A stretch of DNA of 28,880 bases, taken from Methanobacteriaceae archaeon (GTDB lineage Archaea > Methanobacteriota > Methanobacteria > Methanobacteriales > Methanobacteriaceae). A program made the translations under genes and the position numbers. Under the pieces are notes generated by a model, which was not told the origin of the DNA, ran no database searches, and saw only the letters and a program-made list of their open reading frames with translations. Shown piece by piece: positions 16,377 to 24,830 of this stretch. The stretch is from contig DAHVOW010000020.1 in assembly GCA_027318585.1 (NCBI GenBank), forward strand, positions 1,501-30,380. The letters are read 5' to 3'. Every line of letters begins with the position of its first letter. The stretch's first letter is position 1.

Positions 16377-17891
16377 TTAATTTGATTTAAAAATTGATTT
16401 TCCGTCAAATTCAATTTTTCTTGAATTGATACCGTAATGATCTAAAATACTTGGAGCTACATCAATTAATGATATATTACGGTCGGATATATCTCTATTT
16501 ATGTTCTTAGTTAATAATACCGCCCTATTTGCATGGCCTCCTGAAGCAACATTGTGATCATACGATTTTCCTAACAAATCTGTAAACAAATCCCATCCCA
16601 CACAGTATTCAGTTTCTAAATCAAAAACTAAGTCTGGGAAGATCCTATCAATATATTTACCTTCATAAACTTCTTCTCTTTTTTTAACGCATCTGATTAT
16701 AGGTTCCTCAGAGGTTTCGTTTAATTTAATTAATTCGTCAATTAATTGGTGTCTTACTTTATCATATTCCTGGTCTGAAATCAAGTCCCGGTTTATTTCA
16801 ATCCCCCCATAAGAATACGATTTAATGCCAGCAAAATGAGATAAAGTCGCGATGGATTGATCTGCTTCCACGTATCCCGAGGAAGAATATGCCGATTTGC
16901 TCAATTGGGTAATTTTTGGACTTAAAGTAACAATTTTGATTGCTATATGTTCGATGTTTAATTTATTAAGCACGTTTAAAGATATTTTTCTAATATTATT
17001 CAATATCTTTTTGTTTTTTCCCTTTATAACTACATAACCGAGTTTTCTGAGATATTCATTGATATTTATGGTTTTAATGGGCCTCATTTTATGGCCGTGA
17101 TCACTTAATATCATGAAACTAAGATCCGGATTGGAATCCATAAATCTTCCAATTAATGCGTCAAAAAGGATATAATAGTCTAATATTATTTTTTGCATTT
17201 TTGTATTACCCGGATAGGTAGGATCATTTATATCAGAATAACGCCAAGTTCTATGTTGTATTAAGTCTAAAATGTTGAAATATACAAAAAACAAATCCCA
17301 TTTACTTTTCTGGTAAATATTCATTGCCAGATCTTCATCTTGTTTTAAAATAGTTTTACCCAATTCAGCCCAATTATAAAGATTTTTCTCACCAGGAAAT
17401 CCTCCCCACAAGTTTTTTATCTTTTTAGGAATATCATAATCTTTTTGAGCATCTTCAGGACTATATTTGACCTCCGACTCAGTCTTCATCCAATCTAACC
17501 GTACATCAAAATTGGATTTACTGATCATTATTCCATTCACTTTCCAGGGTGGATACATAAGTTGGGGGAATAAAATTGTTGTTTTATAACCTTCCATACC
17601 CACGAAATCCCAAAAAGCCCGCCCTTTTATCAGATCTATATTCAATTTCTTCAAATCACTTAAATTAGGATCAAAGATGTCATAAATATACAATAAACCA
17701 TGATTTGCAGGATTTAAGCCGGTGTAAATACTTGCCCAGCAGGGAATTGTATCTGCGGGGAAAACTGGTTTAGACAAAAAAGTGTGACTACTATCCATAA
17801 GTTTAGAGAAGTTTGGTAAATCTTTTTTGTAATTCAATAATAGATTTGGATCAAGGGAATCTATTCCAATTATCGCTAATTTGTTTTCCAT
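16377..17891 (-). CDS. Type I phosphodiesterase / nucleotide pyrophosphatase family protein
   Basis: A 504-residue member of the alkaline phosphatase superfamily (PF01663). The two-metal site appears complete: D11 (IIGIDSLD), nucleophile T48 (FPADTIPCW), D209 and H213 (LDLIQH), D264 and H265 (LSDHGH), and H453 (SGGHANRA). Relatives hydrolyse nucleotide-sugars or phosphodiesters; others transfer phosphoethanolamine or similar groups to glycans, so a phosphotransferase role in glycan decoration is possible (inference). There is no signal peptide, so it should act in the cytosol. The ATG directly abuts the stop codon of the kinase gene (no gap), with GGGAGAT inside the end of that gene, indicating translational coupling. 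Confidence 0.88.
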   Translation of the reverse strand: MENKLAIIGIDSLDPNLLLNYKKDLPNFSKLMDSSHTFLSKPVFPADTIPCWASIYTGLNPANHGLLYIYDIFDPNLSDLKKLNIDLIKGRAFWDFVGMEGYKTTILFPQLMYPPWKVNGIMISKSNFDVRLDWMKTESEVKYSPEDAQKDYDIPKKIKNLWGGFPGEKNLYNWAELGKTILKQDEDLAMNIYQKSKWDLFFVYFNILDLIQHRTWRYSDINDPTYPGNTKMQKIILDYYILFDALIGRFMDSNPDLSFMILSDHGHKMRPIKTININEYLRKLGYVVIKGKNKKILNNIRKISLNVLNKLNIEHIAIKIVTLSPKITQLSKSAYSSSGYVEADQSIATLSHFAGIKSYSYGGIEINRDLISDQEYDKVRHQLIDELIKLNETSEEPIIRCVKKREEVYEGKYIDRIFPDLVFDLETEYCVGWDLFTDLLGKSYDHNVASGGHANRAVLLTKNINRDISDRNISLIDVAPSILDHYGINSRKIEFDGKSIFKSN

Positions 17892-18602
17892 TTAATCTCC
17901 CAATAAATTTAGTGTATGTTCCAGAATTTGAGACTTGGCAGTTTTAAGATCACTGTTACCATCGATATTAATAACATTATCTGGATATATTTTCTCCAGT
18001 AAAGAATAGAGATATTTATAATCCTTAGAAACTCTTTTAGCATTATCTAAAGTTTTTATTTCATCTTTTTTCCTTGATAAAGCCGTTTCTGGTTTTACAT
18101 GTATAATGAAAATGATATCTGGAGTTCCGATTAACCTTTTATAGATGCCAATCACTTTGAAGAATGTATTTTTAGAAAGATTAAATTCTTTATAAATTGC
18201 AAAAACTGTATCTAAATAAAATCGGTCAAAAATCATTACCTTTTTACTTTTAAATTTCATTGGAATGGTTAGATTCAATATTGTGAATTTAAAATAATCA
18301 ACAAACACCAGCCATGGAAATGTATTCTTGAAGATTTTAACCAAGTATTTGTTACTTTCACTCATTTCTAAATTTTCATTTAGAGTAGCATTTTTTGAGC
18401 CAGGACTATCTGAAGTGGTCTGAACATTTTTAACAAATTTTCTAAGAAACCTTCGAAGCCAGGTATTGTCACCTTCAAACCACCATGTATATGAAACATC
18501 CATTTCTCTTCTTTTCAGTTCTTCATACAAATAACTGGATAGAGTGCTCTTCCCTGAGCCATCTACACCGAAAAAACAGATTAAGGCATTCATAGGGATC
18601 AT
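17892..18602 (-). CDS. Thymidylate-kinase-like P-loop kinase
   Basis: A 236-residue protein with a Walker A motif at residues 12-20 (GVDGSGKST) and a DRF motif at 126-128 (MIFDRFYLD), as in thymidylate kinases. Between them is an insertion-rich region with hydrophobic and Trp-rich segments (YTWWFEG at 38-44), unlike housekeeping Tmk. Such paralogs are common in polysaccharide loci and probably phosphorylate a non-nucleotide substrate, perhaps a sugar or lipid alcohol (inference). No clear Shine-Dalgarno site precedes the ATG at 18602; an in-frame ATG at 18593 is the alternative. The stop directly abuts the phosphodiesterase ATG, so the two proteins are probably made in a fixed ratio and act in one step or in sequence. 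Confidence 0.82.
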   Translation of the reverse strand: MIPMNALICFFGVDGSGKSTLSSYLYEELKRREMDVSYTWWFEGDNTWLRRFLRKFVKNVQTTSDSPGSKNATLNENLEMSESNKYLVKIFKNTFPWLVFVDYFKFTILNLTIPMKFKSKKVMIFDRFYLDTVFAIYKEFNLSKNTFFKVIGIYKRLIGTPDIIFIIHVKPETALSRKKDEIKTLDNAKRVSKDYKYLYSLLEKIYPDNVINIDGNSDLKTAKSQILEHTLNLLGD

Positions 18603-18658
18603 TTATAAATTTATGTTTAAATTACCATTTTATAACTCTCTATAAACTAAATGGCGGA

Positions 18659-19636
18659 TTAGAATGTATTTAACACCTCACCATAAAGAGTTAATAAGTC
18701 TATAAGATAGTTATCCACTGCAAATGGCAGAATTTTTTCTCGATTATTCACATTCACTTCACTAATGTTCTCTAAAATTTTAGATATGTCTCCTGGCTCT
18801 TCAATGAAAAATAGGCCATTTTCTTCTTGGAATAAAATAGGAATTGAACCGAAATTAGTTGTGATCACAGGCAAATTGCATGCCATTGCTTCTAAAACTG
18901 ATAATGGAGTCTCTATGCATGCATTTTTCTCTTTACTTGGAAATACGTAACAATCAGATAAATTATAAACTTCCTCAATATTTTGAAAGTGTTTTAGCCA
19001 CACTTTACAACCTTTCTGGTTTAATTTTTCGAAAACATTTAAGTCAATTTTCTCATTTTCCCTGCCAATTATCAAAACTTGATTCTTATCATCTTGAATC
19101 TCCATTAGCATATCAAGATTTCTTTGTCTCGTTAAAGAAGCAACATGTAATAATACGAACTTCTCTACAGGTATTTTGTATTTTAATCTTAATTTTGTTT
19201 TTTGGGAATCGTCCATTGGCCGGAATTTATCAATATCAACACTGTTAAAAAAATATTTGGTTGGAAAACCTAAAGATTTAAAAAAATCTTCTGTTAATTT
19301 AGTTTGAACCAGAACCAGATCTACTTTCAATAACTTTAAAATCTTTAATATTCTCCATTCGGGAATCGAACAGTTAGTTGCCGAGATAATTGTCTTACTA
19401 TTTTTATTTAAAAGCGAAGTAAACTTTGCGAGTACTAGACCATAAACTGTGGGGGATAATACGAAATGGATAATATCTGGATTAAATTGTCTTATAGATA
19501 TCAAATCTGGTATAGAATAATAATTGACTTTCTTAACATCATGATTCTTTTTTAATGCAGCATATAGGCTCCTTGCAACATTTCTTAAACCCTCATCGAA
19601 GTTATCTGAAAAATTACTCACAATACATATTTTCAT
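18659..19636 (-). CDS. GT4 family glycosyltransferase
   Basis: A 325-residue GT-B glycosyltransferase, shorter than its neighbours because the N-terminal acceptor domain is compact. The C-terminal domain has LHVASLTRQRNLDML, then the family motif ACIETPLSVLEAMACNLPV, where the first Glu of EX7E is one residue closer than usual (E-x6-E). I have seen this spacing in archaeal GT4 proteins and do not regard it as a defect. The start at 19636 gives the standard MKICIVSN; an ATG four codons earlier (19648) has no Shine-Dalgarno site. It is the first gene of the six-gene operon; donor sugar and acceptor are unknown. Confidence 0.88.
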   Translation of the reverse strand: MKICIVSNFSDNFDEGLRNVARSLYAALKKNHDVKKVNYYSIPDLISIRQFNPDIIHFVLSPTVYGLVLAKFTSLLNKNSKTIISATNCSIPEWRILKILKLLKVDLVLVQTKLTEDFFKSLGFPTKYFFNSVDIDKFRPMDDSQKTKLRLKYKIPVEKFVLLHVASLTRQRNLDMLMEIQDDKNQVLIIGRENEKIDLNVFEKLNQKGCKVWLKHFQNIEEVYNLSDCYVFPSKEKNACIETPLSVLEAMACNLPVITTNFGSIPILFQEENGLFFIEEPGDISKILENISEVNVNNREKILPFAVDNYLIDLLTLYGEVLNTF

Positions 19637-19960
19637 GATACTTACCATTATTGTTTTCTACGAACAATTTTTATTTTATAGAACTTATCTTTTTCGATCA
19701 TTGCAAAATTTGTTCCAATCCTTTGTTTGGAGGACATGTTCAGCTCAATATAAATTTAAAATTTTAAGAAAGTTATTTATATTAATAATAAAATAACAAT
19801 ATTGTCTGATGTGAACAATTTCTATTAAATTGCAAAGTCTTACAATATTCACGATAACTGGCAATTATATGTGGAAATGAGAAAAGTCAAAGAAAAAACT
19901 GCCTATAGTTTGAGAAAAAAACAGAAAATAGCATAAATCTTAAAATATTAGGTGATTTAA
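19637..19960. promoter_or_regulatory. Divergent promoter region of the glycan operons
   Basis: About 320 A+T-rich bases between the minus-strand operon (start 19636) and the plus-strand GT2 gene (start 19961). On the minus strand, TATA-like sequence is visible at about 19774-19786 and again at about 19745-19755. On the plus strand, AATTATATG near 19864-19872 is the best TATA candidate. The 8-base palindrome CAATATTG (about 19798) and a related ACAATATT (about 19850) could be regulator contacts, but this is weak. I see no RNA gene or ORF remnant here. Confidence 0.4.
19951..19956 (+). promoter_or_regulatory. Shine-Dalgarno site selecting a TTG start
   Basis: GGTGAT, a perfect match to the anti-Shine-Dalgarno core, sits 4 bases before TTG at 19961. 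No ATG or GTG lies at a suitable distance in frame, so TTG is the start of the GT2 gene. Confidence 0.75.
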
Positions 19961-21169
19961 TTGAGTATCATAATAATATTACTATACCTTCTTTCATTTC
20001 TTTTAATCTGGCATTTTGTTGGATATCCTCTTTTAATGAGTTTTATAGCTTCTAAACCGCCAAGAAACAAAAAAGATTATGATTACCAACCATTTGTAAC
20101 TATTGTAGTTCCAACTTACAATGAAGAAAATGATATCGTTAACAGAATTAACAATTTACTGGAGCAAAATTATCCAAAAAATAAATACGAAATAATCGTT
20201 GTGGATTCAAATTCTGCTGATCAGACCCAAAAAGTGGTCCAAGATTATATTTCAGGATATAAGCTGGAAAATCCATCGCTCAAACTTATTACACAGAGTG
20301 AAAGGAAAGGAAAGGCCTCTGCAATTAATTTTTCAAAAAAATGTGCTAGAGGTGAATATATATTAGTAACCGATGCTAACTGCATTTTTGACCAAAATGT
20401 TATAAGAGAAATGGTCCCTCATTTAAAAAACCCAAAAGTAGGGGGAGTTGGTGGCAGATACTGTGTTTCAAACTTAGAAGGAGAATTACCAAGATCTGAA
20501 TCGTTTTATTGGGATTTAGAAAACATGATGCGACTCGGTGAGTCAAATCTTGATTCAGCATGCTTATATCAAGGAGAAATTAACCTATGGCCGAAAAATT
20601 TGATTAATGCTGATGAAAACGCGCTTTCAGAAGATTTGGATATGTGTATTAATACGAAAAAGAAAGGTTATAAGATTGAACATGACCCCCAGGCAATTGT
20701 ATACGAACCTGCCGCAAACACGAAACAGGATCAAATAACCCAAAGAAAAAGAACCACTATCGGGACCATTCAAAATATTTTTAAACACTATAAATATCTT
20801 TTTAAACCAAAAGATTGGTATAATATACTAATATTCCCATCGCATAAAATATTGGTAGTTATTTCACCATTCCTAATATTAGCTATTTTAATTTTGTATA
20901 TTATAAGCATGAATGCCAACATTATCTTGATGCACCTTTTTATAAATATAATCCTCTTTTCAATACTTTTCGGTCTGTTACTCAAACAAAGATCTAAATT
21001 TGTAAAGGCAAAAAGTTCTTCCCCATTTTCATTCACCTCAATTTTAAAAATGATTTATTATGTTCTATTAAATGAATATATAATTCTTTTAGCCTGGAAA
21101 GACTATATGACAAGTAATTATTCGGTTTTATGGAAGAAGTCAAAATCAAATAGGCCTAAAATATCCTAA
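19961..21169 (+). CDS. Membrane GT2 family glycosyltransferase
   Basis: A 402-residue protein starting with TTG (see the GGTGAT site just upstream). One membrane helix (residues 3-30) precedes a cytosolic GT-A catalytic domain: FVTIVVPTYNEE (about 46-57), VDSNSADQT, the DxD-like TDANC with D138, and the acidic EDLDMC with D225. The (Q/R)xxRW motif of processive synthases is replaced by QRKRTT, so the enzyme may add single sugars rather than polymerise. Two further helices follow (about 290-315 and 318-340). It should transfer a sugar to a lipid-linked acceptor at the membrane. The gene is divergent from the six-gene operon and followed after 44 bases by a GT4 gene. Confidence 0.88.
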   Translation: MSIIIILLYLLSFLLIWHFVGYPLLMSFIASKPPRNKKDYDYQPFVTIVVPTYNEENDIVNRINNLLEQNYPKNKYEIIVVDSNSADQTQKVVQDYISGYKLENPSLKLITQSERKGKASAINFSKKCARGEYILVTDANCIFDQNVIREMVPHLKNPKVGGVGGRYCVSNLEGELPRSESFYWDLENMMRLGESNLDSACLYQGEINLWPKNLINADENALSEDLDMCINTKKKGYKIEHDPQAIVYEPAANTKQDQITQRKRTTIGTIQNIFKHYKYLFKPKDWYNILIFPSHKILVVISPFLILAILILYIISMNANIILMHLFINIILFSILFGLLLKQRSKFVKAKSSSPFSFTSILKMIYYVLLNEYIILLAWKDYMTSNYSVLWKKSKSNRPKIS

Positions 21170-21213
21170 ATAAATTATATTTGACTTAAAAAAATGCTTA
21201 TACCAAAGTTGAT

Positions 21214-22347
21214 ATGATGAACGCTAGAGTTGTTATAATCTCGTTCCCTTGGAAATCCCATAATCCGAGCAACTTTCTTACTGATATTATTCATATTATT
21301 TTACCAATTTCTGAAAAAATTGTGCTCATAGGGGGAAATACATATAGGATCAAAGTTAGTTCAAAAAAGCTTGAAATTAGAGATATTGGAATCAGTATGC
21401 ATTATTTGAGTGATTTTAAATTCAAATTTTTCTCAGCCCTATATTGGATATTCAAAAGTCTGGCTGCTCAAATTAAAAGCAGTATAGAGTTAATAAAATC
21501 AAGAAAAGATGTAGAAATTGTTATTTTTTATGCAGCTTATCCTCATTACCTATTACCGCTAATTACAGCAAAAACTCTTAGAAAAAAAACAATTGAGGTT
21601 GTTATAAGAAGTAAAAATATTTTTATTCTGGACCGATTATATTTCACATTATTGGATGGCATCTCTCCCGAATCCAATGCACTGATAGGAGTATTAGGGC
21701 TGGATAAGTACCAAAAAAAACTTCTTCCTAACGGTTCTAGATACATAGGTAAATCCTTTTCCATTAAAAAAAAATTAAATGAAAGAAAAAATATAGTGGG
21801 CTTCATTGGTCGTTTGATAAAAGAAAAAGGAATATTTGAGTTTATAGAGGCCATCCCAAAGGTATTAGAAAAAAATAATGAGGTAAATTTTTTAATTGCT
21901 GGCAATGGACCTTTAAAAAACGAAATTGAAATTTTATTGGATCAGATGGGTCTAAGTAGTAAAGTAAAAATGATTGGATGGATTCCTCATGATGAAATTC
22001 CAAATTATCTCAACAAAGTGAATTTATTAGTTCTTCCGACCTATACTGAAGGATTTCCAACAATAATATTGGAAGCCATGGCTTGTGGGACACCCGTCTT
22101 ATCAACTTCAAGTGGGGGTATTGATGATATAATTTATGATATGGAAAGCGGTTTCATTATGAAGAATAATTCTCCATCATGCATTTCAAAAAATATCATA
22201 AGAGCATTAAATTACCCGGATAAGGAAAACATTGTAGATAATGCTAGAACAATTATTGATGAAGAATTTAGTTATGAATCGGCAGTTAATAGATATAAAA
22301 AGATTATAAGTTTACAATATTCTGAGTTTGTGGGATCTATTGATTAA
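21214..22347 (+). CDS. GT4 family glycosyltransferase
   Basis: A 377-residue GT-B glycosyltransferase. The C-terminal domain begins around 190 with IVGFIGRLIKEKGIFEFIEA and has the intact EX7E motif at E279-E287 (TEGFPTIILEAMACGTPVL). The central segment (LDGISPESNALIGVLG) is the linker side of the acceptor domain. It should be a retaining NDP-sugar transferase at the cytosolic membrane face, acting after or before the GT2 just upstream. Two adjacent ATGs (21214 and 21217) are both possible starts; the Shine-Dalgarno site (GTTGAT) is weak. It is probably co-transcribed with the GT2 gene. Confidence 0.9.
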   Translation: MMNARVVIISFPWKSHNPSNFLTDIIHIILPISEKIVLIGGNTYRIKVSSKKLEIRDIGISMHYLSDFKFKFFSALYWIFKSLAAQIKSSIELIKSRKDVEIVIFYAAYPHYLLPLITAKTLRKKTIEVVIRSKNIFILDRLYFTLLDGISPESNALIGVLGLDKYQKKLLPNGSRYIGKSFSIKKKLNERKNIVGFIGRLIKEKGIFEFIEAIPKVLEKNNEVNFLIAGNGPLKNEIEILLDQMGLSSKVKMIGWIPHDEIPNYLNKVNLLVLPTYTEGFPTIILEAMACGTPVLSTSSGGIDDIIYDMESGFIMKNNSPSCISKNIIRALNYPDKENIVDNARTIIDEEFSYESAVNRYKKIISLQYSEFVGSID

Positions 22348-22418
22348 TGATGAAAAAAGTAATCAATTAGATAATGAAGTTATAAAGGCCATTATTGCGT
22401 TATAAACTTAAAATTCAA

Positions 22419-22428
22419 TTATATAATT
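22419..22428 (+). promoter_or_regulatory. TATA box for leaderless DUF2206 transcript
   Basis: TTATATAATT is centred about 25 bases upstream of the ATG at 22449, the exact distance at which transcription would begin on the start codon. No Shine-Dalgarno sequence exists before this ATG. Both facts indicate a leaderless mRNA. Confidence 0.6.
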
Positions 22429-22448
22429 ATTTATTAAAATAACGAATT

Positions 22449-24752
22449 ATGAAAATAGAAAATCCTCTTAAAATGAACGATTGGGAAATTAAAACATTTC
22501 TTTCCGCTATTTTATTTATTCAACTTTTAGTTTTGATTTTAGTTATTTCGGACAGTTCAGGTAGTAGTATACCAATTATTAGTCAATTAATTCCCTTTTT
22601 CTATCTTATATTCATACCTGGAATTATAATACTCCGGATTCTTAGGATGCACCAGCTGGGGAATATTTTGACCCCATTATATGCGATTGGGTTGAGTCTT
22701 AGTTTTCTAATGTTCACTGGCCTTTTCGTTAACATGATCTATCCTATTTTTGGAATTACCAAACCCATCTCAACAATTCCTTTGATAGTCACCATAAGTT
22801 TATTTGTTTTTATTTTATCCATTTTAAGTTATATTATGGATAAAAACTATTCTGAATCTACTAAAATTAATTTAAAGAGTTTTATATCTCCAAAAATAAT
22901 AATTTTATCTTCAATTCCTCTTTTAGCCATATATGGAACCTATTTAATGAATTATTATCATACTAATATCCTTCAGCTAATTACAATTTTGATTGTTTCA
23001 TTGCTTGTTCTTTTAATAGGATTTGATAAATTCATTCCCAAAAAATTGTATCCTTATGCTATATTCATAATCTCCATTACCCTACTATTCCATACTTCAT
23101 TAATTTCAACCTACATTTATGGCTATGACATTATGTTTGAATCTTATCTTGTAAATCAAGTAATCATAAACTCGATCTGGGATTACACCATCCCACTTAA
23201 TTACAATGCAATGTTGAGTATTGTAATGATTGTGCCCATTCTTTCAAAATTGTGTGCAATCAATACGTCCTGGATATTTAAAACAATGTATCCATTTATA
23301 TTCTCATTACTTCCCCTTGGCTTATATAAAATATTTATAAAACAAACTAATAGCAAAGTCGCATTTTTATCTGTATTCTTTTTTATGTCGTTTTTCGCGT
23401 TTTATGATGAAATTTTATACCTGGCAAGGCAACAAATTGCCGAATTCTTCCTGGTTTTAATGTTAATTTTGATTGTCTATAAGACTGAAGATAAAGGAAA
23501 AATTCTTTCAACTAATTTATTAGGATCTGGAAGGAAGGCAGAGATCTTTCTATTTATTTTATTTGGTATTTCACTGGTAGTTTCACACTATGGAACATCT
23601 TACCTTTATTTATACATATTCATCGCTGCCTTTTTGATTTCTTTCTTATATGATGTTATACCGATAAAAAGGATAACTAATAGTTATATTCAAAAACTAG
23701 AAACCTATTTTGATAATAGAGGAATTAAGAATCGTTTCACATCTTTCTTTTTTAAAAATATCAATAGAACCGAATATAAAAAGGAATCTCCTAGAGTTAC
23801 CTTAGCTTTTATTATTTTGGTTTCCGTATTTGCTACGTTATGGTTCATTTCTGTTACGAGTTCCTCTATTTACAATACCATCACACATATATTTTTTAAT
23901 ATAATAGACAACCTCTATACCAACTTTTTTCAATCGCAGAGCGTTCAGGGCTTGCACGTAATGACTACCAAAACTACACATGGATTTCTAGGTAAAATTA
24001 ACACTGTGATAAATTATCTCAACCAGATATTTATTATAATCGGCCTTATTTCAGTAATAATATTTAATTGGGCTTCTAATAGAGCTTATAACTTTAATAG
24101 GGAGTATCGGATAATTTCTGTAATAAATCTATCTCTACTGTTTGCTGCTATAACAATTCCCTTCTTTGCTGATGAATTAAATATGTCAAGAATATACCAT
24201 TTAACACTTCTAACATTGGCCCCGTTTTGCATTATCGGAGCAATGTACGTTTTAATGTTCTTAAAAAAAGTATTAAGAATTGATTGGACCACCAAAAAGA
24301 GTATTAAAATTTCTTATGGCATTATAGCCTTGTTTCTCGTAATATTCTTTTTATATCAAAGTAGTTTTGTATACCAAACTACGGAAGGATCATCATATTC
24401 AATTGCAATTGATAAAAATATAGATTCTGCTGTATACAATAATCAAGAAGTGATAGGTGCCGACTGGTTTAGCAAATATAAAGTTATTAACCCTTTTTAT
24501 TCAGATTACTACGGAGGTTTTTTATTAGTAAGTATTACCGGTAGAGATCCAATATATATGGATCCAAAGCATATGTCAATCACTAATAATTCCTATGCAT
24601 ACCTTAGAAAATTTAATATAGAAAATAAAAGTTGGTATATAAGTTATAAAGAAAAAGCAGTTCTAACAGATTATTATATAAATATTACCGACGTGATAAG
24701 ATATAAAAGTCTTGTTTATTCTAATGGTAATTCACAAATTTATTTTAGCTGA
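22449..24752 (+). CDS. DUF2206 family multi-pass membrane protein
   Basis: A 767-residue protein with about 14-16 membrane helices and a C-terminal extracytoplasmic domain of about 100 residues (from about 660). I recognise it as DUF2206 from blocks such as PFFYLIFIPGIIILRIL, MFTGLFVNMIYPIFGI, SIVMIVPIL and VVSHYGTSYLY. Function is not established; size and topology recall GT-C glycosyltransferases and polysaccharide polymerases that use polyprenyl-linked donors. The loop usually read as WDIHxE in relatives, from memory, is YDIMFE here, with Met in place of His. It is presumably the polymerase, ligase or glycan-assembly component of the locus (inference). Expression appears leaderless. Confidence 0.85.
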   Translation: MKIENPLKMNDWEIKTFLSAILFIQLLVLILVISDSSGSSIPIISQLIPFFYLIFIPGIIILRILRMHQLGNILTPLYAIGLSLSFLMFTGLFVNMIYPIFGITKPISTIPLIVTISLFVFILSILSYIMDKNYSESTKINLKSFISPKIIILSSIPLLAIYGTYLMNYYHTNILQLITILIVSLLVLLIGFDKFIPKKLYPYAIFIISITLLFHTSLISTYIYGYDIMFESYLVNQVIINSIWDYTIPLNYNAMLSIVMIVPILSKLCAINTSWIFKTMYPFIFSLLPLGLYKIFIKQTNSKVAFLSVFFFMSFFAFYDEILYLARQQIAEFFLVLMLILIVYKTEDKGKILSTNLLGSGRKAEIFLFILFGISLVVSHYGTSYLYLYIFIAAFLISFLYDVIPIKRITNSYIQKLETYFDNRGIKNRFTSFFFKNINRTEYKKESPRVTLAFIILVSVFATLWFISVTSSSIYNTITHIFFNIIDNLYTNFFQSQSVQGLHVMTTKTTHGFLGKINTVINYLNQIFIIIGLISVIIFNWASNRAYNFNREYRIISVINLSLLFAAITIPFFADELNMSRIYHLTLLTLAPFCIIGAMYVLMFLKKVLRIDWTTKKSIKISYGIIALFLVIFFLYQSSFVYQTTEGSSYSIAIDKNIDSAVYNNQEVIGADWFSKYKVINPFYSDYYGGFLLVSITGRDPIYMDPKHMSITNNSYAYLRKFNIENKSWYISYKEKAVLTDYYINITDVIRYKSLVYSNGNSQIYFS

Positions 24753-24830
24753 GTAAAAAAAATAATCACTTATAGAAATCCCCTATTCTAATCTAAAAGA
24801 ATCATAAACACTCCCATTCATCTATAACAA

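Noticed and set aside
18659..19636. Defective EX7E motif in the GT4 protein
   Set aside because: The E-x6-E spacing within ACIETPLSVLEAMAC appears to be normal for this archaeal subgroup.
24753..24830. Hairpin between the convergent DUF2206 and flippase genes
   Set aside because: The stem is only 5 bases (TAGAA/TTCTA); only the T8 run on the minus strand is worth noting.
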